From JAWXTP01 sp044433415 (GTDB lineage Bacteria > Bacteroidota > Bacteroidia > Bacteroidales > Rikenellaceae): DNA of 33,024 bases. The stretch is from NCBI GenBank assembly GCA_044433415.1, contig JAWXTP010000018.1:1-33024 (forward strand), in the 5' to 3' direction. Below are positions 17,295-25,664 of the stretch, piece after piece (position 1 is the first letter of the stretch; each line of letters starts with the position of its first letter). The position numbers were made by a program, and so were the translations under genes. The notes below the pieces were generated by a model. The model was given only the letters and a program-made list of their open reading frames with translations, did not search any database and had not been told where the DNA came from.

Positions 17295-18203
17295 CTAGAA
17301 ATAACCTTCACGTTTTTTCTGTTCCATAGAACCATCTTGGTCGAAGTCTATAACACGAGTTGTTCTTTCACTCTTAGTTGTTGTCATCATCTCTTCAACG
17401 ATAAGCTCTATAGTGTCTGCTTCACTCTCTACTGCACCAGTAAGAGGGTAACAGCCTAAAGTTCTGAAACGTACCATTTTTTTCTCAGCTTTAGCAGCTA
17501 ACTCAGCAGGCATACGATCGTCATCAACCAAAATAAGGTTACCATCCATATCAACAACGTCACGTTCTTTAGCGTAATAAAGAGGAACGATAGGAATTTG
17601 CTCTAAACGGATGTATTGCCAAATATCAAGCTCAGTCCAGTTTGAAAGAGGGAAAACACGTATACTTTCACCTTTATTAACTTTTGCATTATAGATATCC
17701 CAAAGTTCTGGACGTTGGTTTTTAGGGTCCCATTGGTGGAAACGGTCACGGAAAGAATAAATTCTCTCTTTAGCACGTGATTTTTCTTCATCACGACGAG
17801 CACCACCAAAGGCTGCATCAAATTTATGTTTATCAAGAGCTGCAAGAAGCGCTTGAGTTTTCATAAGGTCTGTATGTACTTTTGAACCATGAGTAAAAGG
17901 TCCAACACCTGCCTCAAAAGCAGATTTATTATGTTCTACGATAAGCTCCCAACCATTTTCCTTAGCATAATTATCACGGAATTCTATCATTTCATTAAAT
18001 TTCCATTTTGAGTCTATATGCATAAGTGGGAAAGGCACTTTACCAGGAGCAAAGGCTTTTTCAGCTAGGCGAACCATTACTGATGAATCTTTACCTATAG
18101 AATATAACATTACAGGATTTTCAAATTCTGCTGCAACTTCACGAATAATGTGGATAGATTCAGCTTCTAGTTGTTTAAGGTGGCTTAAATTGTAATCTGT
18201 CAT
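17295..18203 (-). CDS. cysD: Sulfate adenylyltransferase small subunit
   Basis: CysD joins sulfate and ATP to make APS. The 302-residue length is standard. The PP-loop SIGKDSS is at residues 35-41. FGGARRDEEKSRAKER (near 113-128), NWTELDIWQYI and the C-terminal DGSMEQKKREGYF are family hallmarks. It is upstream of its partner cysN. A -7 element (18278-18271) precedes it, so cysD-cysN may also be transcribed apart from the upstream genes. Confidence 0.96.
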   Translation of the reverse strand: MTDYNLSHLKQLEAESIHIIREVAAEFENPVMLYSIGKDSSVMVRLAEKAFAPGKVPFPLMHIDSKWKFNEMIEFRDNYAKENGWELIVEHNKSAFEAGVGPFTHGSKVHTDLMKTQALLAALDKHKFDAAFGGARRDEEKSRAKERIYSFRDRFHQWDPKNQRPELWDIYNAKVNKGESIRVFPLSNWTELDIWQYIRLEQIPIVPLYYAKERDVVDMDGNLILVDDDRMPAELAAKAEKKMVRFRTLGCYPLTGAVESEADTIELIVEEMMTTTKSERTTRVIDFDQDGSMEQKKREGYF

Positions 18204-18270
18204 TTTAATATCTTTATTTAAAAGGGAAATTCCCTAAAGCACAAAAGTGCATTCGTTATTAAATTTGGCG

Positions 18271-18278
18271 CAAAATTA
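18271..18278 (-). promoter_or_regulatory. Candidate promoter -7 element for cysD
   Basis: The minus strand reads TAATTTTG, matching TAnnTTTG, in the 107-base gap between cysC and cysD. A clear -33 element is not visible. A GGGAATTTCCC-like symmetric sequence lies between it and the start codon. Confidence 0.4.
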
Positions 18279-18310
18279 GTGATTTTTAGATATTTTACAC
18301 TAAAAATCGA

Positions 18311-18907
18311 CTATTTTTCAAATTTTTCTAGTATGTAAGATAATAACATATCTACATTATCTTTTAACGTATGTTTAGATGTATCTATTGTAAAACTAGG
18401 GTTATCAGGTGTTTCAAAAGGAGAGCCTATACCTGTAAAGTCCTTAATTTCACCTCTTCTAGCTTTTTTATAAAGTCCCTTCACATCTCTTTGCTCACAG
18501 ACTTCTAGGGGTGTATTTACGTAAATCTCTAAAAAATCTTCCTTCCCTATAATTTCTGTTGCTAAATGGCGAATGTTGTTTGTTGGACTTACAAAAGCTG
18601 CCAAAGTGATAACTCCAGTATTAAGAAGGAGCTTAGATACCTCAGCTATACGACGTATGTTTTCTACTCTATCTTCCTCAGAAAAACCAAGATTATTGTT
18701 TATCCCAGCTCTAATATTGTCTCCATCAAGTATACAACAAAGATAACCTCTGTTATAAAGCTCTTTTTCTATTTCTATAGCTAAGGTACTTTTCCCAGAA
18801 CCTGAAAGTCCTGTAAACCATACTACTTTAGCTTTTTGAGATAAAAGTGTCTCTCTGTCTGAACGTTGAAGTGTTCTATCAAAAATTGGATGAATATTTT
18901 TACTCAT
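18311..18907 (-). CDS. cysC: Adenylylsulfate kinase
   Basis: CysC phosphorylates APS to PAPS, the sulfate donor. The 198-residue length fits the stand-alone enzyme. Walker A GLSGSGKST is at residues 33-41. LDGDNIRAGINNNLGFSEEDRVENIRR (near 60-86) is the APS-binding DGD..R region, and VSPTNNIR and FLEIYVNTPLEVCEQRDVKGLY follow in family order. Its presence beside a sulfotransferase, with no cysH in view, suggests that PAPS is made for sulfation. Confidence 0.95.
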   Translation of the reverse strand: MSKNIHPIFDRTLQRSDRETLLSQKAKVVWFTGLSGSGKSTLAIEIEKELYNRGYLCCILDGDNIRAGINNNLGFSEEDRVENIRRIAEVSKLLLNTGVITLAAFVSPTNNIRHLATEIIGKEDFLEIYVNTPLEVCEQRDVKGLYKKARRGEIKDFTGIGSPFETPDNPSFTIDTSKHTLKDNVDMLLSYILEKFEK

Positions 18908-18935
18908 TTATTAATAAGATAATGTTTATATATTT

Positions 18936-18956
18936 AGGGAACTTCTAAAAACTCCC
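18936..18956 (-). repeat. 3'-end motif copy after the SLC13 gene
   Basis: A 21-base near-palindrome, GGGAACTTCTAAAAACTCCC at its core (18937-18956), occupies most of the 51-base gap between the SLC13 and cysC genes. It belongs to the recurring motif family. Confidence 0.5.
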
Positions 18957-18958
18957 AT

Positions 18959-20806
18959 TTAAAACTCCCAAAACAATGGAATCATGAAAACTGAAATTAA
19001 AAATACTATAATATTTAATGGGATTCCTATCATTACATAATCCCTAAACTTATAGTTTCCTATAGCTTGTACTATTAAATTTGTCTGATAACCTATAGGT
19101 GTAGAAAAACTTGCAGAAGCCGCTATAGAAATAGCCACAAAAAGCGGATAAGGATTTATATTTAACTGCTGTGAAACAACAATAGCAATAGGAAAACTTA
19201 TAGCCGCCGCCGCATTATTCGTGACTAATTCAGTAAATAAATTTGTAATAAGATATAGTACAGCCAATACAGCATAAGGACCAAAATCAGCAGATATTTT
19301 AATTACAAAATCTGCTATAAGCGATGCTATTCCTGAATTCATCATAGCCTTACTTATAGCAAAGGCACTTGCAATAGTTATTAGGATATCCCAACTTACA
19401 AATTTCGTATATTTCTTTTGAGGGAAAATATTCATACTAGCCATTACAACCATCACTATAGATGCAAAGAAAAACATATCCAACTTAACATTCTCTAATG
19501 CTGGGAAGTAGTAAGCCAAATTATTTCCTGTTGAAAAAATAAGAATTTTGTCTATATTATCACCTAGCGTAGCTCCTATAGTCATAAATAAAATAAGTGC
19601 TACAGCTGTCCACCGACCTTTTTTCCCTGAAGGAGGTATAAATGCATCGAGTTCCGAAACCAAATAGAAAGCACTTGATTCCCCCCATAACTTAATGAAA
19701 TTGCCGTCAGTAAGAATAACTAAATTATCTCCCTCTTTAAGAACATGCTTATCTAAATCGGTAGTGATACTTTCACCAAGCCTATTGATTGCTACAACAA
19801 CTCCACCATAATGACGAACAAAGTCAAAGTCATGAAGAGTCTTTCCTATACCCTGAAAACGTGGAGCAATTACGGCTTCAACTTGATTACTAGCACGTCT
19901 GATAAATGATTTATCAAGAGGTTTTAGACAATCTAGCTCAATACCATTGGTATGTATAAGCTCTTCAAGACAGGTGTTGCTTCCTTTTAGAGTCAAAGAG
20001 TCATTCTCTTCTAACGTAATATAAGGATTTGAAAGATCTATAATCCGACCTCCACGACGAAGTTTAGTAATTTCTAAACCTGGCAGCTTTGAGGTTTTGC
20101 GTTGAATTATTCTTTCTCCTATAAAACGACTATATTCACAAATACTAATATCATAGTAATATGATTTTGAGATTTTCTTTTTATTGCGTCCCCTACCTCC
20201 AGGCAGTAATCTATTTCCAAATATTATAATATAAGCTAGACCTATAATAGTAATAAATATCCCTACTTTACCTAGTTCAAACATAGAGAATCCCTCGTAA
20301 CCATAATCTAACATCATACCATGAATCACAAGGTTTGTAGATGTTCCAATAAGGGTACATGTACCTCCTAATATTGTAGCATAAGATAAAGGTATTAGAA
20401 ATTTAGAAGGTAACAACTTTACATTATGCGCCCATTTTCGCACCATGGGAGCAAAAATAATGACTATAGCTGTATTATTAAGAAAAGCAGAAATAAAACT
20501 AATAGGAGGCAACATCCTAAGCATTGCTCGCGATGTTCTAGTTTTTCGTGTAGGCATAATATAGCCTATAATCATGTTTAATGCACCTGTTTGCCTTATA
20601 CCCTCACTCACAAGAAACAACAACGCAACAGTAATCATACCTTTATTACTGAAACCTGACAGGGCTTCAGTAGGAGTTATAACTCCTCCTGCCATTAAAA
20701 CAACAACAGTACAAAAGATTACCATTCCAGGACGCATTTTATCGCGTGCTAGAATGACAATCATAGAGATTAAAGAAATTAAAACTAGTATGGCGTGGCT
20801 TGTCAT
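18959..20806 (-). CDS. SLC13/DASS-family anion transporter with two TrkA-C domains, probable sulfate uptake
   Basis: The 615-residue protein has an N-terminal half of helices with FLNNTAIVIIFAP and GGTCTLIGTSTNL (the SNT motif of SLC13 hairpins). Next come two soluble RCK-C/TrkA-C domains at about residues 215-375, then a second helix set with TELVTNNAAAAISFPIA and STPIGYQTNLIV, the matching second hairpin. This layout fits CysZ-independent sulfate permeases of the SLC13 type (SAC1/SLT-like). It starts 1 base after the cysQ stop. Sulfate as substrate is inferred from the neighbours, because the family also carries dicarboxylates. Confidence 0.87.
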   Translation of the reverse strand: MTSHAILVLISLISMIVILARDKMRPGMVIFCTVVVLMAGGVITPTEALSGFSNKGMITVALLFLVSEGIRQTGALNMIIGYIMPTRKTRTSRAMLRMLPPISFISAFLNNTAIVIIFAPMVRKWAHNVKLLPSKFLIPLSYATILGGTCTLIGTSTNLVIHGMMLDYGYEGFSMFELGKVGIFITIIGLAYIIIFGNRLLPGGRGRNKKKISKSYYYDISICEYSRFIGERIIQRKTSKLPGLEITKLRRGGRIIDLSNPYITLEENDSLTLKGSNTCLEELIHTNGIELDCLKPLDKSFIRRASNQVEAVIAPRFQGIGKTLHDFDFVRHYGGVVVAINRLGESITTDLDKHVLKEGDNLVILTDGNFIKLWGESSAFYLVSELDAFIPPSGKKGRWTAVALILFMTIGATLGDNIDKILIFSTGNNLAYYFPALENVKLDMFFFASIVMVVMASMNIFPQKKYTKFVSWDILITIASAFAISKAMMNSGIASLIADFVIKISADFGPYAVLAVLYLITNLFTELVTNNAAAAISFPIAIVVSQQLNINPYPLFVAISIAASASFSTPIGYQTNLIVQAIGNYKFRDYVMIGIPLNIIVFLISVFMIPLFWEF

Positions 20807-20807
20807 G

Positions 20808-21608
20808 TTATTTTACGATAAAGAATGGGTTTAATAAGTTTTCTTTATTATAAACTAAAGGTGTTTTCATATCTACTTGGTAAGTCATTTTGCCTGCATA
20901 ACGGACAATAGCATCGCCAGCCGCTGTATCCCACTCCATAGTTGGAGCAAAACGAGGGTAGATATCAGCTGTTCCTTCAGCTACTAAACACATTTTTATT
21001 GAGCTTCCACGTGAAACTAATTCGACGTTATTATGTTTGCGTTTTAGAGAGTCTAAAAAAGATTCTGTTTCTTCAGACATGTGAGAAATAGAAGCTACAA
21101 CGGTATAAGTTTTACTCTTAGTAAATGGTAGCTTTTTAGCAACCTTAACATAATCTTTTAGACTGTGATAATTATAGTTTTTAACACCTTCGATTCTAAA
21201 AGAGCCCATACTCTTCTCCGCAAAGTAAAGAGTATCAGTAACAGGCACATACACCACTCCAATAATAGGAGTATTTTCACTAATGTAAGCAATATTCACA
21301 GTGAAATCACCATTTCTTTTGATAAATTCTTTAGTTCCATCAAGAGGGTCTACTATCCATACTTCATTCCACCATTTTCTTGTTGCATAGTTACTCATAG
21401 CTGTTTCTTCGCTAATAACAGGTGCATTAAAATGTTTTAAGTACTCAACTATTTTTAAATTCGCTCTTTTGTCTGCTATAGTTAAAGGAGAATTGTCGCT
21501 TTTTGTCTCCACTTGAAAATCACTATATGGATCGTTGTAAATTTTAAGTATCTCGTCACCGCCAATAATAGCAGCTTCGATAGCTATTCTAAGTTTTTCT
21601 TTATTCAT
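20808..21608 (-). CDS. cysQ: 3'(2'),5'-bisphosphate nucleotidase
   Basis: CysQ hydrolyses PAP, the by-product of PAPS use, to AMP and relieves PAP inhibition. The 266-residue protein is an inositol-monophosphatase fold enzyme: SDNSPLTIADKRAN (37-50), acidic Glu67-Glu68, the metal-binding WIVDPLDGTKEF (84-95) and C-terminal EWDTAAGDAI with Trp-Asp. It heads the sulfate-activation block, with a promoter -7 element just upstream, and it is almost fused to the transporter gene. In this setting PAP comes from the sulfotransferase. Confidence 0.94.
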   Translation of the reverse strand: MNKEKLRIAIEAAIIGGDEILKIYNDPYSDFQVETKSDNSPLTIADKRANLKIVEYLKHFNAPVISEETAMSNYATRKWWNEVWIVDPLDGTKEFIKRNGDFTVNIAYISENTPIIGVVYVPVTDTLYFAEKSMGSFRIEGVKNYNYHSLKDYVKVAKKLPFTKSKTYTVVASISHMSEETESFLDSLKRKHNNVELVSRGSSIKMCLVAEGTADIYPRFAPTMEWDTAAGDAIVRYAGKMTYQVDMKTPLVYNKENLLNPFFIVK

Positions 21609-21632
21609 AAAAGTAAAAATTGATATAATCTA

Positions 21633-21640
21633 CAAAGTTA
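21633..21640 (-). promoter_or_regulatory. Promoter -7 element for the cysQ-led sulfate-activation block
   Basis: The minus strand reads TAACTTTG, a full match to TAnnTTTG, 25 bases before the cysQ start codon. The -33 region is AT-rich; an ATTG lies a little too far upstream (25-base gap). Confidence 0.55.
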
Positions 21641-21754
21641 TGATTAATAATTGAATTTACTAAAACAATACACTTTTTTTTTTCAATAAACGCAATAAAA
21701 CATAAAAAAGACACAAAAAACACCATATAATAATTTTTTATCAAAAAAAATCAT

Positions 21755-21762
21755 TATATTTG
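21755..21762 (+). promoter_or_regulatory. Promoter -7 element for lpxK
   Basis: TATATTTG matches the -7 consensus. Transcription would start near 21769, leaving a leader of only about 11 bases before the GTG start. The gap from cysQ (21609-21779) is otherwise AT-rich with A and T runs. Confidence 0.55.
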
Positions 21763-21779
21763 AAAAAAAATTATAAGAA

Positions 21780-22868
21780 GTGTTCTCAAAAATATTTAAG
21801 GTTCCATTGTCTTGGCTTTACGGCTTTGGTGTTGATTTCAGAAATTGGCTTTACGATAGTAAAATAATAAAAAGTACGGAATTCGACATCCCTGTTGTGT
21901 GCGTAGGTAATATTACTGTTGGAGGCACAGGAAAGACACCTCATGTTGAATATTTAATTGAATTTCTATCTAAAAAATACAATGTAGCTGTTATCTCTCG
22001 TGGATATAAACGAAAAACTAAAGGTTATATTCTTGTAGATATTGATCATACTTCTCGTCAAGTAGGCGATGAACCAAAACAAATCAAACATAAATTTCCA
22101 AATATCCCTGTAGCAGTTTGTGCCGACAGAGTGCAAGGTATAGAATACTTAAGAGAAGATCACCCTGAGATTAACCTTATAATTATGGATGACGGTATGC
22201 AACATCGTCGCGTAAAGCCTAAAGTTAATGTTGCCCTTATTGATATTAATAGACCTATATATGAAGACTATTTGTTACCTAATGGTTCATTAAGAGACAG
22301 GCGTTCAAAACTTTCCATAGCACAGATTGTTATAGTAACAAAATGCCCTGAACATATACAACCTATAGAAATGAGGCTAATATATAAAAACCTTAACCTA
22401 ATGGGCTACCAAAACCTTTATTTCTCAAGAATGGGGATGTTAAAGCCACAACCGATATTCCCCCACGTTGTAAAAAACAATACGGATGTATTAATGGAGG
22501 GAGATAATGTTGTGTTAATGTCTGGTATAGGCAACCCTAAACATTTTAAAGATAGCATTTCTTCAAAGTATAAGATAATAGACACAATAGTATTTACTGA
22601 CCACCATGTGTATAAGACTAAAGACTTGAAACTTATGCAGCAGGCACTAAAAAAAGATATGAAAAATGTGTTTATTGTGACTACAGAAAAAGATGCTACA
22701 AAACTATTTAACAGCAAAAAAATCCCTAGGTATATAATGGAGAGACTTTACTATATACCTATAAGATGTGAATTTATTAATTTTTTGAATTCAAATTCAA
22801 ATCTAAATATAAATGATGAAGAGTATTTTAAACGTAATGTAATAAAGAATGTTCAAAAGAATCACTAA
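21780..22868 (+). CDS. lpxK: Tetraacyldisaccharide 4'-kinase
   Basis: LpxK phosphorylates the 4' position of the lipid A precursor at the inner membrane. The 362-residue length fits. The start is GTG 21780, because the N-terminal VPLSWLYGFGVDFRNWLYD segment is the conserved membrane-associated family start and no ATG lies nearby. Walker A is GNITVGGTGKT (residues 43-53). ISRGYKRKTKGY, VGDEPKQI and NLIIMDDGMQHRRV with its Asp-Asp-Gly-Gln-His signature follow in family order. It overlaps the next gene by 20 bases. Confidence 0.95.
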   Translation: MFSKIFKVPLSWLYGFGVDFRNWLYDSKIIKSTEFDIPVVCVGNITVGGTGKTPHVEYLIEFLSKKYNVAVISRGYKRKTKGYILVDIDHTSRQVGDEPKQIKHKFPNIPVAVCADRVQGIEYLREDHPEINLIIMDDGMQHRRVKPKVNVALIDINRPIYEDYLLPNGSLRDRRSKLSIAQIVIVTKCPEHIQPIEMRLIYKNLNLMGYQNLYFSRMGMLKPQPIFPHVVKNNTDVLMEGDNVVLMSGIGNPKHFKDSISSKYKIIDTIVFTDHHVYKTKDLKLMQQALKKDMKNVFIVTTEKDATKLFNSKKIPRYIMERLYYIPIRCEFINFLNSNSNLNINDEEYFKRNVIKNVQKNH

Positions 22869-23655
22869 TATAAAATCCCTAATTAAGAATATAATTGGGG
22901 ATTTTTCACCTAAAGTAGGAATTGTCTTAGGTTCAGGGCTTAATGCCTTTGTAAATGATGTAAAAGTATTACATACTATAGATTATAAAGATTTAGAAGG
23001 CATGCCTTACTCTACTGTTGCTGGGCACGTTGGACGATTTATCTTTGGGTATATAGAGAAAGTTCCTGTAGTTGTTATGCAGGGAAGGCTTCATTACTAT
23101 GAAGGCTGGAGCTTAGAAGAAGTAGTATTACCAATACGTGTAATGAAGGTGTTAGGTATAGATACACTTATGCTTTCTACAGCGTCGGGTGGACTAAGTT
23201 CCAATTATAAAGTAGGAGATATTATGGCTATCAAAGACCATATAAACTTTATCCCAAATCCTTTAATAGGGAAAAATATAGATGAATTGGGGGAAAGATT
23301 CCCTTCTCTAAGTAAAGCATATACTCCTGAACTTATAGAGCTAGCATGTAAATGTGGCAAGGAACTAGATATCTCTATTAAAAAAGGAGTTTTTGTAGCT
23401 GTCCCTGGTCCTTCTTATGAAACTCACGCTGAAATTTACTTTTACAGAATGATTGGTGGCAATGCGATTTCTATGTCTACAACACCAGAAGTTATTGCAG
23501 CAACTCATCTAGGACTAAAGGTCTTTGCAGTTTCTATAATTACAAATGTGCATAGCGATTTAGCTTCACCTTCACATGAAGAAGTACTTCAAAATGGAAA
23601 TTTAGCAACTAAAAATCTATCCAAGCTATATATATCTATGATAAAAAATCTTTAA
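22849..23655 (+). CDS. Purine nucleoside phosphorylase, trimeric class
   Basis: The enzyme splits inosine and guanosine with phosphate in purine salvage. The 268-residue protein has the trimeric-PNP marks: IVLGSGLN (phosphate-binding Ser29), GHVGRFIFG, MQGRLHYYEGW, and ISMSTTPEVIAATHLGLKVF, with the NAI(S)MSTTPE substrate loop and a later ITN. It starts inside the end of lpxK with a 20-base overlap, as is common for lpxK-pnp pairs in Bacteroidota, and ends 1 base before dprA. Substrate range is inferred from the family. Confidence 0.93.
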   Translation: MFKRITNIKSLIKNIIGDFSPKVGIVLGSGLNAFVNDVKVLHTIDYKDLEGMPYSTVAGHVGRFIFGYIEKVPVVVMQGRLHYYEGWSLEEVVLPIRVMKVLGIDTLMLSTASGGLSSNYKVGDIMAIKDHINFIPNPLIGKNIDELGERFPSLSKAYTPELIELACKCGKELDISIKKGVFVAVPGPSYETHAEIYFYRMIGGNAISMSTTPEVIAATHLGLKVFAVSIITNVHSDLASPSHEEVLQNGNLATKNLSKLYISMIKNL

Positions 23656-23656
23656 A

Positions 23657-24760
23657 ATGAAAATACATGATATAGCTTTAAGCATAGCTCTAAAAGAACC
23701 TAATGTAATTTCTCATCTTGTAGAAACATTTGGCAATGCAGAGAATGTGCTGAATGCTTCAGATGATGAACTTTTAGAGGAAGCTCAGCTAAGTGAAAAG
23801 ATGCTTTTAAAATTTTCAAATAAAAAAGGTATAATGGAAAGAGCTGAACAGGAATTAGAGTTTTGTTCAAAATTCAAGATTAATATACTTACTAAATATG
23901 ATGGGAATTACCCAGAAAATTTAGAAGAATGTTATGATTCTCCTCTTGTTTTGTATTCTAAAGGTAACATAGATTTTAACAAATCACCTGAAAAATGGTT
24001 AGCAGTAGTAGGGACAAGAAAAAATACTGCTGTAGGAGAGTATTATTGTACGAAACTGGTAAGTGAATTAGCAGAAAAACATCCTGACGTTGTTATTGTA
24101 AGTGGACTTGCCTATGGTATAGACAGCATAGCTCACCGAGCAGCTTTAAATTATGGATTAAAAACTGTAGCTTATGTAGCTCATGGCTTAAATACTATTT
24201 ATCCTTCTCAACATCGCGATTTAGCAAAAGAGATAATCGAAAGTGGAGGCGCTATAGTTACGGAATATCCTCAAGGGATGAAACCCTACCCTAATAATTT
24301 TTTATCAAGAAATCGTTTAGTGGCAGGAACTTCAGCAGCAACTATAGTTGTCGAAACTCCTTATAAAGGGGGTGCTATATCTACAGCTAACATCACGGAT
24401 AGTTATTCACGTGAACTTTTCGCCATGGTTGGCAGAACTACAGATGCAAGTTTCACAGGATGTAACAAGTTAATAAAAAGTTGTAAGGCAAATATGTTGG
24501 AGGATGTTAAAGATTTGGAGTACGTAATGGGTTGGAATGAAACGAAACCCGATATGTGTCCTGCTCAATCTTCTCTTTCACTTTCTAGTGAGGAACAAGT
24601 TGTCTATGACTGTTTTGTTGCAGGCGAGGAGATTACTGTCGATGAAATCGTTGAAAAAACGGGACTTTCAGCACCTGAATGTTTATTATTGTTAACAACA
24701 CTAGAGTTGAATGACATTATTAAACAAGTTAAGGGAATGTTATACGTAAAATTAAAATAA
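23657..24760 (+). CDS. dprA: DNA-processing protein DprA
   Basis: DprA protects incoming single-stranded DNA and loads RecA in natural transformation; it is also present in non-competent bacteria. The 367-residue protein has an N-terminal helix-hairpin-like region (residues 1-60). The Rossmann core contains VVGTRKNTAVGEYY, IVSGLAYGIDSIAHRAAL, the VAHGLNTIYPSQH segment, YPQGMKPYPNNFLSRNRLVAG and GGAISTANI. A C-terminal winged-helix-like DprA domain lies at about 300-367. It is packed between pnp and tatD with 1- and 3-base gaps. Confidence 0.95.
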   Translation: MKIHDIALSIALKEPNVISHLVETFGNAENVLNASDDELLEEAQLSEKMLLKFSNKKGIMERAEQELEFCSKFKINILTKYDGNYPENLEECYDSPLVLYSKGNIDFNKSPEKWLAVVGTRKNTAVGEYYCTKLVSELAEKHPDVVIVSGLAYGIDSIAHRAALNYGLKTVAYVAHGLNTIYPSQHRDLAKEIIESGGAIVTEYPQGMKPYPNNFLSRNRLVAGTSAATIVVETPYKGGAISTANITDSYSRELFAMVGRTTDASFTGCNKLIKSCKANMLEDVKDLEYVMGWNETKPDMCPAQSSLSLSSEEQVVYDCFVAGEEITVDEIVEKTGLSAPECLLLLTTLELNDIIKQVKGMLYVKLK

Positions 24761-24763
24761 ATA

Positions 24764-25555
24764 ATGTATATAGATACACACACTCATGTTTTTTGTGAAG
24801 AGTTTGACGAAGATAGAGATACTGTGGTTCAAGAAGCTATAAAAGCAGGTGTTACGAAATTGATTTTGCCTGCTATAGATTCTGAGAGCCACAACAGAAT
24901 GGAAAACATGTTAGATAATTATAGTGGTATTTGTTTAGGAGCTATAGGAGTACATCCTACCTCTGTTAATGACAATGCAGATTATAAAAAAGAACTAGAG
25001 ATAGTAAAACAGAAGCTAGAAGAAAATGCAGATAGATACTGTGCTGTAGGAGAGATAGGTTTGGATCTTTACTGGAGCAAAGAATTCATAGATACACAAA
25101 TCGAAGTTCTTAGATTCCAGTTAGAATTATCTTTAGAGTATAATCTTCCTGTAATTTTACATGTTAGGGATGCTTTTAGTGAGATTTTTGAAGTTCTGAA
25201 AGACTACAAAGGACTAAAAGGTGTATTTCATGGATTTAGCGGCACTTACGAAGATTATTTAACTGCTAAATCTTTAGGGGGCTTTAAATTTGGAATAGGT
25301 GGCGTTGTGACATTTAAAAACTCTACACTTCCTAAAGTTGTGGAGAAAATGCCTCTTGAAGATATAGTTTTAGAAACCGATGCGCCTTACTTAACTCCTG
25401 CACCTCATAGAGGAAAAAGAAATAATCCAATTTACGTGCCAATTATAGCCCAAAAAATTGCAGATTTAAAATGTGTTAGTTTAGAAGTTGTAGGAAAAAC
25501 AACTACTGATTCTGCTGCTCAATTATTTGGCTTTTCCACAAATAGCTGTTCCTAG
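24764..25555 (+). CDS. tatD: TatD family metal-dependent hydrolase (DNase)
   Basis: TatD proteins are metal-dependent 3'-5' exonucleases of the amidohydrolase fold. The 263-residue protein has the metal ligands in DTHTHVF (residues 4-10), the Glu in VGEIGLDLYW, the His in ILHVRDAF, the His in FHGFSGTYED and the Asp in ETDAPYLTP. It closes the lpxK-pnp-dprA-tatD unit. About 110 bases separate it from the carbonic anhydrase gene, which has its own promoter. Confidence 0.93.
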   Translation: MYIDTHTHVFCEEFDEDRDTVVQEAIKAGVTKLILPAIDSESHNRMENMLDNYSGICLGAIGVHPTSVNDNADYKKELEIVKQKLEENADRYCAVGEIGLDLYWSKEFIDTQIEVLRFQLELSLEYNLPVILHVRDAFSEIFEVLKDYKGLKGVFHGFSGTYEDYLTAKSLGGFKFGIGGVVTFKNSTLPKVVEKMPLEDIVLETDAPYLTPAPHRGKRNNPIYVPIIAQKIADLKCVSLEVVGKTTTDSAAQLFGFSTNSCS

Positions 25556-25589
25556 TTTAGGTGCAAAGTAAAAAAAGTATATTTTTCTC

Positions 25590-25618
25590 TTTGAACTATA
25601 AAAAAATATGTATATTGC
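25590..25618 (+). promoter_or_regulatory. Candidate promoter of the carbonic anhydrase gene
   Basis: TTTG at 25590-25593 and TATATTGC at 25611-25618 resemble the -33 and -7 elements, with a 17-base gap and one mismatch in the -7 core. The start codon is about 45 bases downstream. Confidence 0.4.
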
Positions 25619-25664
25619 GCCCCGAAAAGATGCATAATTTTGAATTTTTATTAAAAATATACTT

